NCBI GenBank assembly: GCA_036477795.1
Contig: JAZGDL010000444.1
Coordinates: 1-14,158, forward strand
Origin: JAZGDL01 sp036477795
GTDB taxonomy: Bacteria > Planctomycetota > Phycisphaerae > UBA1845
Direction of reading: 5' to 3'
Length of the DNA stretch: 14,158 nucleotides
Positions within the stretch are counted from its first letter, which is position 1; every line of letters starts with the position of its first letter. Positions 1-5,979 of the stretch are shown piece after piece. The notes under the pieces are model-generated. The model had not been told where the DNA came from. It was given only the letters and a program-made list of their open reading frames with translations, and ran no database searches. The translations under genes were made by a program, and so were the position numbers.

Positions 1-134
1 CAGTGCAAACCGTAAGGCTGCGCGATCGATTGCTCCTGGTCTTATGTGCGGCGAGCCTGGTGTGCTACGCGCTCTTCTCGCACGCTGTGCGGTTTTTCGT
101 CAAAGAAGTCGTTCGGTTGTTCAACACCTACTGA
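1..134 (+). CDS. 3' end of an unidentified membrane-associated protein (partial)
   Basis: The frame is open from the left edge and ends at TGA 132-134, leaving about 43 visible residues. These contain a hydrophobic stretch (LLLVLCAASLVCYALF), then a basic amphipathic tail ending FVKEVVRLFNTY. This looks like the last transmembrane helix and short cytoplasmic tail of a membrane protein. The next gene begins 1-2 bases after the stop, which suggests an operon with the glycosyltransferase. The family cannot be told from the tail. A polysaccharide-related membrane protein is a guess from context. Confidence 0.5.
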   Translation, partial: VQTVRLRDRLLLVLCAASLVCYALFSHAVRFFVKEVVRLFNTY

Positions 135-135
135 G

Positions 136-2205
136 GTGGGCTCCCTGTACACCGTCCCACTGATCATTCTGATCCTGATCGGCGTCCTCTGGGGGATCGC
201 GTTTCGCGTCGGCTGGCGCTGGTGCCGGCGATGCGGCGTCACCCATCGGGCCGACCTCGTGGCCTTGGCCTGCATCTTCCCCACGGCGTCGCTGGTGGCC
301 GCTGCGCACCTCCCGGCCCTGCTATCACTATTCACCGATCACGGCTGGCTCACGCCCGGGGCGGTGGCGATAGTCTTGGCCTGTCTGGTCCTGGCAGGTC
401 ATGGATTCGTCAAGTCACTACCCGAAGCAGGGCCCCCGCCTGTCAACCCGACCGCTGCTGCGAGTCCCGCTGGTGCGAGAACCGCTGGTGCGAGAATCCT
501 TTCTCGCACCCCCCTGGGCGCGTGCCTTATTCCGGTGGTCATCGTGGCGGGAACTTACTTTGTGTTCATCATCGAGGCCTTCACACGGTTTCCCACCGGG
601 CATGATTCGTTGTTCTGCCATCTGCCGCAGGCGGTGACGTGGATGCAGCAGCGGGCTATCCACCTGGTCAACGGGTTCGTGACCCATTCGGTTCCCGAGA
701 ACGGAATGATCGTGCCCTGCCTGCTGGCGTTCGCCAAGCTGGAGTTCTTGTTCACCGTCGTTCACCTACCAAAAGCCATGGTCTGCGGGCTGGTCGTTTA
801 TGCGCTGTCGCGGCGCCTGGGTGCCAGCCACCGTGCTGCCGTGCTGGGGGTTTGCGTGGCTTTGAGCATTCCGATCGTGTTGTTCCAAAGCGTTTCCGAT
901 TACATAGACCTTTACGCCGCGGCGTCGTGGCTGTCGGCGCTGCTGGCCCTGACCTGGGTGACGCGGGCTCCTCCCGGCCGCCGGCGGATGGGGCTTGTGC
1001 TTCTGGCCGGCCTGTCGGCCGGTGTGGCGCTGGGCAGCAAGACGACGTTTGTGGCTCTGGTCTTGCTGCTCGGTGTGGTGGTGTTCGCGGCGGAGTGGAT
1101 TCATGGGATCGGGCAGGAACGAAGGGACCAAGGGACGGAGGGACCAAGGGACCAAGGGACGAAGTGGCGCCCGGTGCGGGCCGTCGCCCTTTTCGCCTGC
1201 GCGTCGCTGGTCTGCTCGGGGTTCTGGTTCGTGCGCGGTGCGGTCGACGCGGGCAATCCCTTCTACCCCATGGCCGTCGAAATCGGCGGCAAACAGTTGC
1301 TTCCCGGCGTGACCGCTAGTGACCTCTTTCCGGGAGGTCCTTCGTGGTCCCCCAAGGTACTGCTGCGCTGGGCCGGATATCCCTGGCACGAAAGGAAATA
1401 CGGGCTGGGCTATGTCTATGGGGTGGACAACGGACTCGGTGCGGCCTTTGCCGCCGTCGTCCCACTGGGGTTGGCCGCGGCCTTCTTCCCGGGATTCTTC
1501 CGGCGAAGGTGCGAGAAAGGATTCTCGCACCAGCGAGCTACGAATGCCTGGCGGCTCGTTTTCCTGCTGATGATACTTTGCGGCGGGGCGCTGCTGGTCA
1601 CCGTCTATTGTCAAGTGCTCCGCTACGTGCTACCGATCGTTCTGGTCGCTGTAGCCGTGGCAACGCTGATGATCGACCGCCTTCTGACGGCTTTTCCTCG
1701 GGCGACGGTTGCGCTGATGAGCACGGCCCTGATGGTGACGGCCGCCGTCGCGACATTCAAACCGGTGCACGCATTCCTGGGACGAGTGCGGCACGACGTC
1801 TGGGCGCGGTCCGAGTCCTATCAGATACCGCAGGTCATCGATGAGCTTCCACCGGGCACACGGATTCTGAGCCTGGCGCGGGGGCCGGATAAGTATGCGT
1901 TGCTCGGCCGACACCTGAGCAACGAAGTCATCATTCCGGAACACTGGGCTCTTCTGACCGGAGGGGCGTCGCTTTCTAACCGTGCCTTGCGCGATCACGC
2001 CATCGATTACATCTTCACACGGGGCCCGGATGCCGACGACTGGTCCGCAGGTGTCGACGTCGAGCGGGTGTTCGACGGTACGGTCGATCAGCCGTCCTGG
2101 ATATCCCCCAAGGCACGGCTCTACCGGGTCGGGGGATTGACGATTAAGGTCCAAGGTCAAAGGTCAAAGGTCGAAAGTCCAAGGTCCCTACCTTCCGACC
2201 TTTGA
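136..2205 (+). CDS. Multi-pass membrane glycosyltransferase, GT-C fold, GT39/ArnT-like
   Basis: About 689 residues with roughly 13 hydrophobic helices (e.g. VPLIILILIGVLWGIAF near the start, YVLPIVLVAVAVATLMI near residue 500) and a soluble C-terminal domain of ~110 residues. The first-loop motif GHDSLFCHLPQAVTWMQ matches the acidic-residue plus YHLP-type motif of polyprenyl-phosphate-sugar dependent enzymes (PMT/ArnT/DUF2723-like). NPFYPM after a helix is also common in these proteins. It probably transfers a sugar from a lipid-phosphate carrier on the outer face of the inner membrane. GTG 136 is preferred because it follows the upstream TGA directly; the frame also opens at GTG 46, but that would overlap the preceding gene and shows no ribosome site. 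Repeats lie in frame: two partial-to-full palindromes at 469-510, one at 1508-1534, and five 8-bp units at 1121-1160. The last ~20 residues come from a heptanucleotide array, so the original stop has probably been lost. Confidence 0.8.
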   Translation: MGSLYTVPLIILILIGVLWGIAFRVGWRWCRRCGVTHRADLVALACIFPTASLVAAAHLPALLSLFTDHGWLTPGAVAIVLACLVLAGHGFVKSLPEAGPPPVNPTAAASPAGARTAGARILSRTPLGACLIPVVIVAGTYFVFIIEAFTRFPTGHDSLFCHLPQAVTWMQQRAIHLVNGFVTHSVPENGMIVPCLLAFAKLEFLFTVVHLPKAMVCGLVVYALSRRLGASHRAAVLGVCVALSIPIVLFQSVSDYIDLYAAASWLSALLALTWVTRAPPGRRRMGLVLLAGLSAGVALGSKTTFVALVLLLGVVVFAAEWIHGIGQERRDQGTEGPRDQGTKWRPVRAVALFACASLVCSGFWFVRGAVDAGNPFYPMAVEIGGKQLLPGVTASDLFPGGPSWSPKVLLRWAGYPWHERKYGLGYVYGVDNGLGAAFAAVVPLGLAAAFFPGFFRRRCEKGFSHQRATNAWRLVFLLMILCGGALLVTVYCQVLRYVLPIVLVAVAVATLMIDRLLTAFPRATVALMSTALMVTAAVATFKPVHAFLGRVRHDVWARSESYQIPQVIDELPPGTRILSLARGPDKYALLGRHLSNEVIIPEHWALLTGGASLSNRALRDHAIDYIFTRGPDADDWSAGVDVERVFDGTVDQPSWISPKARLYRVGGLTIKVQGQRSKVESPRSLPSDL
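469..510 (+). repeat. Family A palindromic repeat, partial plus full copy, inside the glycosyltransferase frame
   Basis: A partial arm GCTGGTGCGAGAA starts at 469 and a full copy runs 484-510 (GCTGGTGCGAGAA followed by TTTCTCGCACC). The two starts are 15 bases apart, a whole number of codons. It is read here as AGARILSRT. It sits in a loop between predicted helices, where an insertion could be tolerated. Confidence 0.85.
1121..1160 (+). repeat. Five tandem 8-bp units (CAAGGGAC type) in coding sequence
   Basis: The units are GAAGGGAC, CAAGGGAC, GGAGGGAC, CAAGGGAC and CAAGGGAC, with GAAG following. They encode a hydrophilic run RRDQGTEGPRDQGTK between two membrane helices of the glycosyltransferase, consistent with expansion in a cytoplasmic loop. 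A related GAAAGGGACGAAGGGA stretch lies at 8235-8250. Confidence 0.85.
1508..1534 (-). repeat. Family A palindromic repeat, inverted copy in the glycosyltransferase frame
   Basis: The reverse complement reads GCTGGTGCGAGAA then TCCTTTCTCGCACC, with the same loop variant as the copy at 484-510. Here the gene reads it as RCEKGFSHQ, a different frame of the same element. It lies in a loop just before the helix WRLVFLLMILCGGALL. Confidence 0.85.
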
Positions 2206-3037
2206 CCTTCGACCTTTGACCTTCGACCTTCCGGCTGTCAAGGCGCCCGGGCTTGCGCGCGACGCACAGAAGTGTCACGCCGAACGGTGTGCGGCCAAGG
2301 AGCCGGATCGCCGCCCGCTCAAAAGCCATGACTAGTTGCATGGCGTCGTTGATGGGGAACGGAGGAACGGCGATCTCGCCCAGCGGAGCATCGCCGTTGG
2401 TGTGAGGCCGGACGTCGTCCCAGCGGGCCAGACACCACGCCGGCAGAAACGAAACCATGTTGAAGTAGGTTCCCGCGACCCAATCGAATCGCGCCGCCGA
2501 CAACAGCTTACGCATCTGCCCCAAGGTGAATCGCCGCCTGCCCCTGACCACCCGATCATGCCTGCGGAACAAACAACCAAAGGCCGGATCGCTGATCACG
2601 ATCACGCCGCCGGGTTTGAGCACCGCCCACACCTGTCGCAGGGCGGAAACCTCGTCCAGGATCCACCGGTGGTACAAAACATTGAGCATCGATACCAGAT
2701 CGAACGACTCCTCGTCGAACCATCGGGTCAACGCATTGGCATCAGCCAGGTGAAGTTCCGCGGACCGATGCTTGTGCTTTGCCAGTTCGAGGGCTCGCGG
2801 GGACAGGTCGATGCCCACCACGCGGTCGGCGTATTCGGACAGCAGGCTGAACGATCCGCCCGTGCCGCAACCGACGTCCAGTGCGGCGGCGATGTGGGAC
2901 CGGCTTTCTAGCCGGTCGACAGGCTGGAAAGCCTCTCCCACACGCGTCAGCAAAACGCGGATCAGTTCGCGCCGCGATTCATGCCACCACAGCCGATCCT
3001 CCACCCGGGCCAGTTGTTCGTAGACCGCGTCACTCAA
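2144..3037 (-). CDS. Class I SAM-dependent methyltransferase
   Basis: About 297 residues with a Rossmann-fold methyltransferase domain. Motif I is DVGCGTGG at residues ~54-61, motif II acidic end VVGIDLS, then LADANAL, and the motif IV/VI region LKPGGVIVISDPAFG. It resembles Methyltransf_11-type enzymes acting on sugars, lipids or quinones. Context (deacetylase, glycosyltransferase) suggests a glycan or lipid-linked substrate, which is not visible in the sequence. The start chosen is TTG 3037-3035, because an AGGAGG lies 9 bases upstream (3052-3047), inside the end of the deacetylase gene. GTG 3055 is the alternative but has no ribosome site. The gene overlaps the upstream stop (3032-3030) by a few bases, implying coupled translation. 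A 48-bp palindromic repeat (2894-2941) encodes residues just before motif I. The last ~25 residues (KVEGQRSKVKG...) come from the heptanucleotide array. Confidence 0.85.
   Translation of the reverse strand: MSDAVYEQLARVEDRLWWHESRRELIRVLLTRVGEAFQPVDRLESRSHIAAALDVGCGTGGSFSLLSEYADRVVGIDLSPRALELAKHKHRSAELHLADANALTRWFDEESFDLVSMLNVLYHRWILDEVSALRQVWAVLKPGGVIVISDPAFGCLFRRHDRVVRGRRRFTLGQMRKLLSAARFDWVAGTYFNMVSFLPAWCLARWDDVRPHTNGDAPLGEIAVPPFPINDAMQLVMAFERAAIRLLGRTPFGVTLLCVARKPGRLDSRKVEGQRSKVKGRKVGTLDFRPLTFDLGP
2146..2232. repeat. Inverted array of heptanucleotide units (AAGGTCA type) at the meeting point of two genes
   Basis: From 2146 to about 2186 units of the type AAGGTCA/AAGGTCG/AAGTCCA repeat. After a 10-base spacer, the complementary CCTTCGA/CCTTTGA units run 2197-2232, so the transcript can fold into a long imperfect hairpin. 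The array supplies the C-terminal tails and stop codons of both converging genes (stops at 2203-2205 on + and 2144-2146 on -). It could act as a bidirectional terminator, but there is no U-tract. Confidence 0.85.
2894..2941. repeat. 48-bp compound palindrome inside the methyltransferase frame
   Basis: The outer arms are GTGGGA (2894-2899) and TCCCAC (2936-2941). Between them are two hairpins: GACCGGCT/AGCCGGTC (2898-2905 with 2910-2917) and AGGCT/AGCCT (2921-2925 with 2930-2934). Its length is exactly 16 codons. It is read on the minus strand as the segment around GEAFQPVDRLESRSH. It is unrelated in sequence to families A and B but similar in design. Confidence 0.7.
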
Positions 3038-4451
3038 CGTCTGAAACCTCCTCACTCAGTCGGCGCGGCAGTGACCACGCGCCTCCGAATGCATCGAGAA
3101 GTTCCTCCAGGAATCGCCCGTAGGCCCGGATCATGGGCGCGTTGCCCGAGTAGTGCGGGTCGGGGTGGGTGTTGACCACCGCTTGACCACGGACGTGCCG
3201 GAGCCATTCAATCTTGGGCCGCCAGTACGCCACCGCTCCTTCCGCATCGTCACGAATCATGGCCGGTGCCTCGAACGGAAGAGTTGTGGGAATCTCTACG
3301 AGCGTTCCGAAGCGAAATGGTGTGGCTGTCAGCACACCACCGCGCCCGGCGGGACACAGCCAGTCAAAGTCCAGGCAGGAGCAGTCGTAGTCGACATAGT
3401 CAGCCAACACACGCATCAGCCGCATGTCGCGAAGCCAGGAGGGCGAACGGAACCCGCGCACGCCGTATCGTTCAATGAACCCGCGACAGGCATCCAGCCG
3501 GCGTCGCAACGCCACGTTCGCAAGGTAGATCAAACGGTTGTCGTGGCAGTGCCCGTGCAGGCCGATCTCGAACCCGCGTTCGATCAGCCAGTCGCATACG
3601 CCGTGGTCCACCGGGTCGCCGAAGGGGACCACGTTCCAGCACGAACGCAAACCGAGGCCGGCCTCGACGTTGGCGATTTCCCGAACGAAGCGAAACCCCG
3701 CCGCCGTGTCGACATCATGCGTCAGGCAGATCCGCGGCGCCGGCGACGCGGCAGGATCGCTGGTGCGAGTTGAATCGCTGGTGCGAGAATCCCTTCTCGC
3801 ACCCGGAGTTGAATCGCTGGTGCGAGAATCCCTTCTCGCACCGGGGGCCGAGGTTTCGTAACGGCGCACAACCGCGCGCAGGGCTTCAAACCCGCCGTCG
3901 AACGGTGCCTGCGGGAAGGCGCCGTCATCGTCCGCACGGAGCCTGCACATGCGCCCGGCCACCAGGTGTCTCAGGCGGCCCGGCACTACCCGGTAACTGA
4001 CCGGTGACCGCGTGTACCACGGACGGCGGCGCCAGACGGCATAGGCCTCGGTCAGAACATGAGACTGCCACGCAGCCCACGGATAGGCCAGTTCCAACCC
4101 TGATTCTCCGACTGCTATCAACGGAATCGGCTGGTGCGAGAAAGGATTCTCGCACCAGCGGTCGCACCAGCGGTGGATTCGGCCCCGAACAAGCACGTCC
4201 CCTCCCGTCAACGGCGCCGGCGGAGTCGACGGCACGGGTACCCGCAGCCTGGCGCCGTCCGCTGCCATAGCCGCCGCCATCGCTGGTGCGAGAATCCCTT
4301 TCGCTGGTGCGAGAATCCCTTCTCGCACCTTAGGCTCAAACAGAAGCTCAGCCACTGCCGATGCCCCTCCGGCGGCATCGCTGGTGCGAGAATCCCTTCT
4401 CGCACCGCGCCGTGTGCAGAAGACATCGGGTCGCGTTTTCTCCCGCGTCAT
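3030..4451 (-). CDS. Polysaccharide deacetylase-like protein (CE4/NodB-like) with repeat-rich N-terminus
   Basis: The C-terminal half carries NodB-homology hallmarks. CLTHDVDTA (His245, Asp246 and Asp248 from this start) corresponds to motif 1. Metal-binding type GLHGHCHDN (His299, 301, 303) is motif 2. RSPSW follows as motif 3 and NTHPDPHYSG as a late His motif. It probably removes N-acetyl groups from a surface or cell-wall glycan, possibly in the periplasm, though no clear signal peptide is seen. An N-terminal segment (AYPWAAWQSHVLTEAYAVW and onward) precedes the catalytic domain. Four clusters of family A repeats are read in three different frames (GARRDSRTS, WCENPFSHQ, VREGILAPA). The start is uncertain. 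ATG 4451 is chosen, the frame stays open to TTG 4742 through more repeats, and internal ATGs at 4280 or 4268 would remove some repeats. None has a good ribosome site. The gene leads into the methyltransferase, with overlapping stop and start. Confidence 0.75.
   Translation of the reverse strand: MTREKTRPDVFCTRRGARRDSRTSDAAGGASAVAELLFEPKVREGILAPAKGILAPAMAAAMAADGARLRVPVPSTPPAPLTGGDVLVRGRIHRWCDRWCENPFSHQPIPLIAVGESGLELAYPWAAWQSHVLTEAYAVWRRRPWYTRSPVSYRVVPGRLRHLVAGRMCRLRADDDGAFPQAPFDGGFEALRAVVRRYETSAPGARRDSRTSDSTPGARRDSRTSDSTRTSDPAASPAPRICLTHDVDTAAGFRFVREIANVEAGLGLRSCWNVVPFGDPVDHGVCDWLIERGFEIGLHGHCHDNRLIYLANVALRRRLDACRGFIERYGVRGFRSPSWLRDMRLMRVLADYVDYDCSCLDFDWLCPAGRGGVLTATPFRFGTLVEIPTTLPFEAPAMIRDDAEGAVAYWRPKIEWLRHVRGQAVVNTHPDPHYSGNAPMIRAYGRFLEELLDAFGGAWSLPRRLSEEVSDVE
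3759..3842 (+). repeat. Family A repeats in tandem: one partial and two full copies
   Basis: A partial arm starts at 3759; full copies run 3777-3803 and 3816-3842, all with the TCCC loop variant. The offsets between starts are 18 and 39 bases, both multiples of three. The deacetylase reads them on the minus strand as two GARRDSRTSDSTP-type units followed by TRTSD. They sit in the linker directly before the catalytic LTHDVD motif. Confidence 0.9.
4130..4171 (-). repeat. Family A repeat, full palindrome plus partial arm
   Basis: 4130-4159 is a perfect inverted repeat with 13-base arms (GCTGGTGCGAGAA) around a 4-base AGGA loop. A second partial arm occupies 4161-4171. On the minus strand the two starts are 12 bases apart. 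The deacetylase reads them as RWCDRWCENPFSHQ. Confidence 0.9.
4282..4329 (+). repeat. Family A repeat, partial plus full copy
   Basis: A partial copy begins at 4282 (GCTGGTGCGAGAATCCCTTT) and the full copy is 4303-4329; the offset is 21 bases. The minus-strand frame gives VREGILAPAKGILAPA in the N-terminal part of the deacetylase frame. Confidence 0.9.
4380..4406 (+). repeat. Family A repeat, single full copy
   Basis: This is a 27-base copy with the TCCC loop variant, identical in sequence to those at 3777 and 3816. It is read on the minus strand as GARRDSRTS close to the chosen deacetylase start. Confidence 0.9.
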
Positions 4452-4527
4452 CCCCGAGTTATCGGCACCGGAGCCGCTGCACGGGTGTGGAAAGGGCACG
4501 TCGGCGGCCGTCCGCGGGGCTCTCCAA

Positions 4528-4592
4528 TGTAGCGCCACCCCTTGTGGGTGGCGCCCAACCAGGCTTCGCCACCCACAAGGGGTGGCGCTACA
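4528..4592. repeat. Long perfect hairpin, 26-base arms
   Basis: The arms 4528-4553 and 4567-4592 are perfectly complementary and flank a 13-base loop. Each arm also contains a smaller palindrome, CCACCCCTTGTGGGTGG, so cruciform or clover-like folds are possible. It has no T-tract typical of an intrinsic terminator. Its position between divergent operons could allow a regulatory or insulating role, but a dispersed repeat element is equally likely. Confidence 0.9.
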
Positions 4593-4644
4593 AGAAAACG
4601 CGCAAGGCCAGTCGCATGCCCGAAGTGCCGATAAAAGCACGTGA

Positions 4645-4750
4645 TTGAAGTTGGAATGTTGAATGTTGAATGTTGAATGTTGAAGGTTAAAGGTTGAAGG
4701 TTGAAGGCCGGGTCTTGGAACCTTTAACCTGGAACCTTCCAACCTTCAAC
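4645..4750. repeat. Heptanucleotide array (TTGAATG/TTGAAGG) with inverted half
   Basis: Seven-base units TTGAATG (4659-4679, three copies) are followed by TTGAAGG, TTAAAGG, TTGAAGG and TTGAAGG (4680-4707). A complementary half, AACCTTTAACCTGGAACC and onward, runs to 4750. The layout, direct 7-mers then inverted 7-mers, matches the array at 2146-2232 although the unit differs. It ends 7 bases before the ribosome site of the next gene. Confidence 0.9.
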
Positions 4751-4757
4751 ACCCGCA

Positions 4758-4765
4758 GGGAGAGG
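4758..4765 (+). promoter_or_regulatory. Ribosome binding site of the dehydrogenase gene
   Basis: GGGAGAGG lies immediately before ATG 4768 and supports this start; the GGGAG core leaves a 5-base spacer. Confidence 0.65.
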
Positions 4766-4767
4766 TC

Positions 4768-5979
4768 ATGCTCCGGGTAGGTGTTATTGGATGCGGCTAC
4801 TGGGGGCCGAACCTGGTGAGGGTGTTCGGCGCCTGCGAACGTTCGTGCGTCACGGCGGCGTGCGACTTGGACGCGGACCGCGTGGCCCGCATACGCAGGT
4901 CCTACCCGACCACCGACGCAATGACGAATCCTGGCGACCTGATCGCTCGGACGGACGTCGATCTGGTAGTCGTGGCCACACCGGTTGAATCCCATTTTTC
5001 GCTGGCACGCCAAGCCATCGAACAAGGCAAGCACGTCCTGGTGGAAAAGCCGTTCACCAAACTGGCGGAGCAGGCTGAGGAGCTGATCGATCTGGCTCAG
5101 AGACGAGGGGTGATCCTGGCCGTCGATCACACCTTTCTGTTCACTCTCGCGGTGGAAAAGATGAAGGCCCTCATCGACGGCGGCACCATCGGCCGCATCA
5201 ACTACCTCGACTCCGTCCGCATCAACCTGGGGCTGATCCAGGAGGAAATCGACGTCATCTGGGATTTGGCGCCGCACGATTTATCCATCGCCGACCATCT
5301 GCTCGGGCGCATGCCGCTTAGCGTTGCCGCCGCCGGAGCGTGCCACACCCTCAGCGGCCAGGTCGACGTAGCCTACATCAATCTGGATTACGGCGAAGGC
5401 CTCATCGCCAACTTCCACGTCAACTGGCTCAGCCCCGTCAAGGTGCGCCGCATGATCTTCGGTGGTGATCGCAAGATGATCATCTTCGACGACCTGCACA
5501 GCAACGAGCAGGTGCGCATCTACGACAGCGGGGCGACGGCCGTCATGAGCGAGGACAGCGGCAACGGAAAGAGATTGAAACGCATCGACTATCGGGTCGG
5601 AGACATCTGGTCGCCCCATCTGGACCGCCGCGAGGCCCTGGCCGTCGAGGCGGACCATCTGGTGTCAGCCATCGAAGACGGCGTTCCGCTACGGGCTGAC
5701 GGCGCCGCCGGACTGCGAGTCATACGCATCCTCGAAGCATGCCAACAGAGCCTGCAAGCCGACGGCCAGCGCATCTCTCTGGAAAGACCGCAACCCATGA
5801 CCAACATCCCACCCACCTCCACCCAGACAACATCGCACGAAGCCCACGGATTAGAATCCGTGGGATACACTCCGCGGAAACAGAAGCACGACCGTGAGAG
5901 TCGCGTAGGGTCCGCCGTGCGGACCACGAACACCAGATCGGGTGGCACGGGGCGGTCCCGACGGCGGACCCTACTGTGA
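4768..5979 (+). CDS. Gfo/Idh/MocA-family sugar dehydrogenase (WlbA/WbpB- or GnnA-like)
   Basis: 403 residues. The N-terminal Rossmann fold has VGVIGCGYWGPNL (GxGxxG, residues ~5-12), the VVVATPVESH strand and the family EKPFT motif (Lys in EKP). The C-terminal domain carries HTFLF and the APHDLSIADHLLG segment typical of UDP-sugar 3-dehydrogenases. It probably oxidises C3 of a UDP-N-acetylhexosamine or its uronate with NAD(P), giving the 3-keto sugar used by the adjacent aminotransferase. The core ends about residue 345. The last ~60 residues are low-complexity and largely encoded by two palindromic repeats (5843-5864 and 5905-5974), an acquired tail. The stop TGA (5977-5979) overlaps the next start. 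WbpB-like (glucuronate) and GnnA-like (GlcNAc, lipid A) roles cannot be separated by eye. Confidence 0.88.
   Translation: MLRVGVIGCGYWGPNLVRVFGACERSCVTAACDLDADRVARIRRSYPTTDAMTNPGDLIARTDVDLVVVATPVESHFSLARQAIEQGKHVLVEKPFTKLAEQAEELIDLAQRRGVILAVDHTFLFTLAVEKMKALIDGGTIGRINYLDSVRINLGLIQEEIDVIWDLAPHDLSIADHLLGRMPLSVAAAGACHTLSGQVDVAYINLDYGEGLIANFHVNWLSPVKVRRMIFGGDRKMIIFDDLHSNEQVRIYDSGATAVMSEDSGNGKRLKRIDYRVGDIWSPHLDRREALAVEADHLVSAIEDGVPLRADGAAGLRVIRILEACQQSLQADGQRISLERPQPMTNIPPTSTQTTSHEAHGLESVGYTPRKQKHDRESRVGSAVRTTNTRSGGTGRSRRRTLL
5843..5864. repeat. Family B palindrome, variant, inside the dehydrogenase tail
   Basis: The arms CCCACGGATT and AATCCGTGGG flank an AG centre. This is the one copy of the family with AG instead of GC in the middle, and the only one inside a retained gene. 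It is read as AHGLESVGY. Confidence 0.85.
5905..5974. repeat. Long inverted repeat over the dehydrogenase/aminotransferase junction
   Basis: GTAGGGTCCGCCGT (5905-5918) is the exact complement of 5961-5974. With two mismatches the pairing extends to about 21 bases on each side, around a ~28-base loop. It encodes the last residues of the dehydrogenase. It ends 4 bases before ATG 5979, where a ribosome site would normally be, so it may affect initiation or coupling of the aminotransferase. Confidence 0.85.

Larger units (their letters stand above)
4452..4767. other. Divergent intergenic region, repeats only, no gene
   Basis: About 315 bases separate the deacetylase (leftward) and dehydrogenase (rightward) starts, so promoters for both operons should lie here. 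No convincing -35/-10 pair could be picked out. Most of the region is a long perfect hairpin (4528-4592) and a heptanucleotide array (4645-4750). The deacetylase frame happens to remain open through it. Confidence 0.6.

Noticed and set aside
3759..4406. Repeated palindromes with spacers as a CRISPR array
   Set aside because: Copies are irregularly spaced, occur in both orientations, some abut each other, and they lie inside coding frames; there are no cas genes.
4452..4742. N-terminal extension of the deacetylase to TTG 4742
   Set aside because: The frame is open only through the heptanucleotide array and the large hairpin; the residues look like repeat translation and no ribosome site is present.
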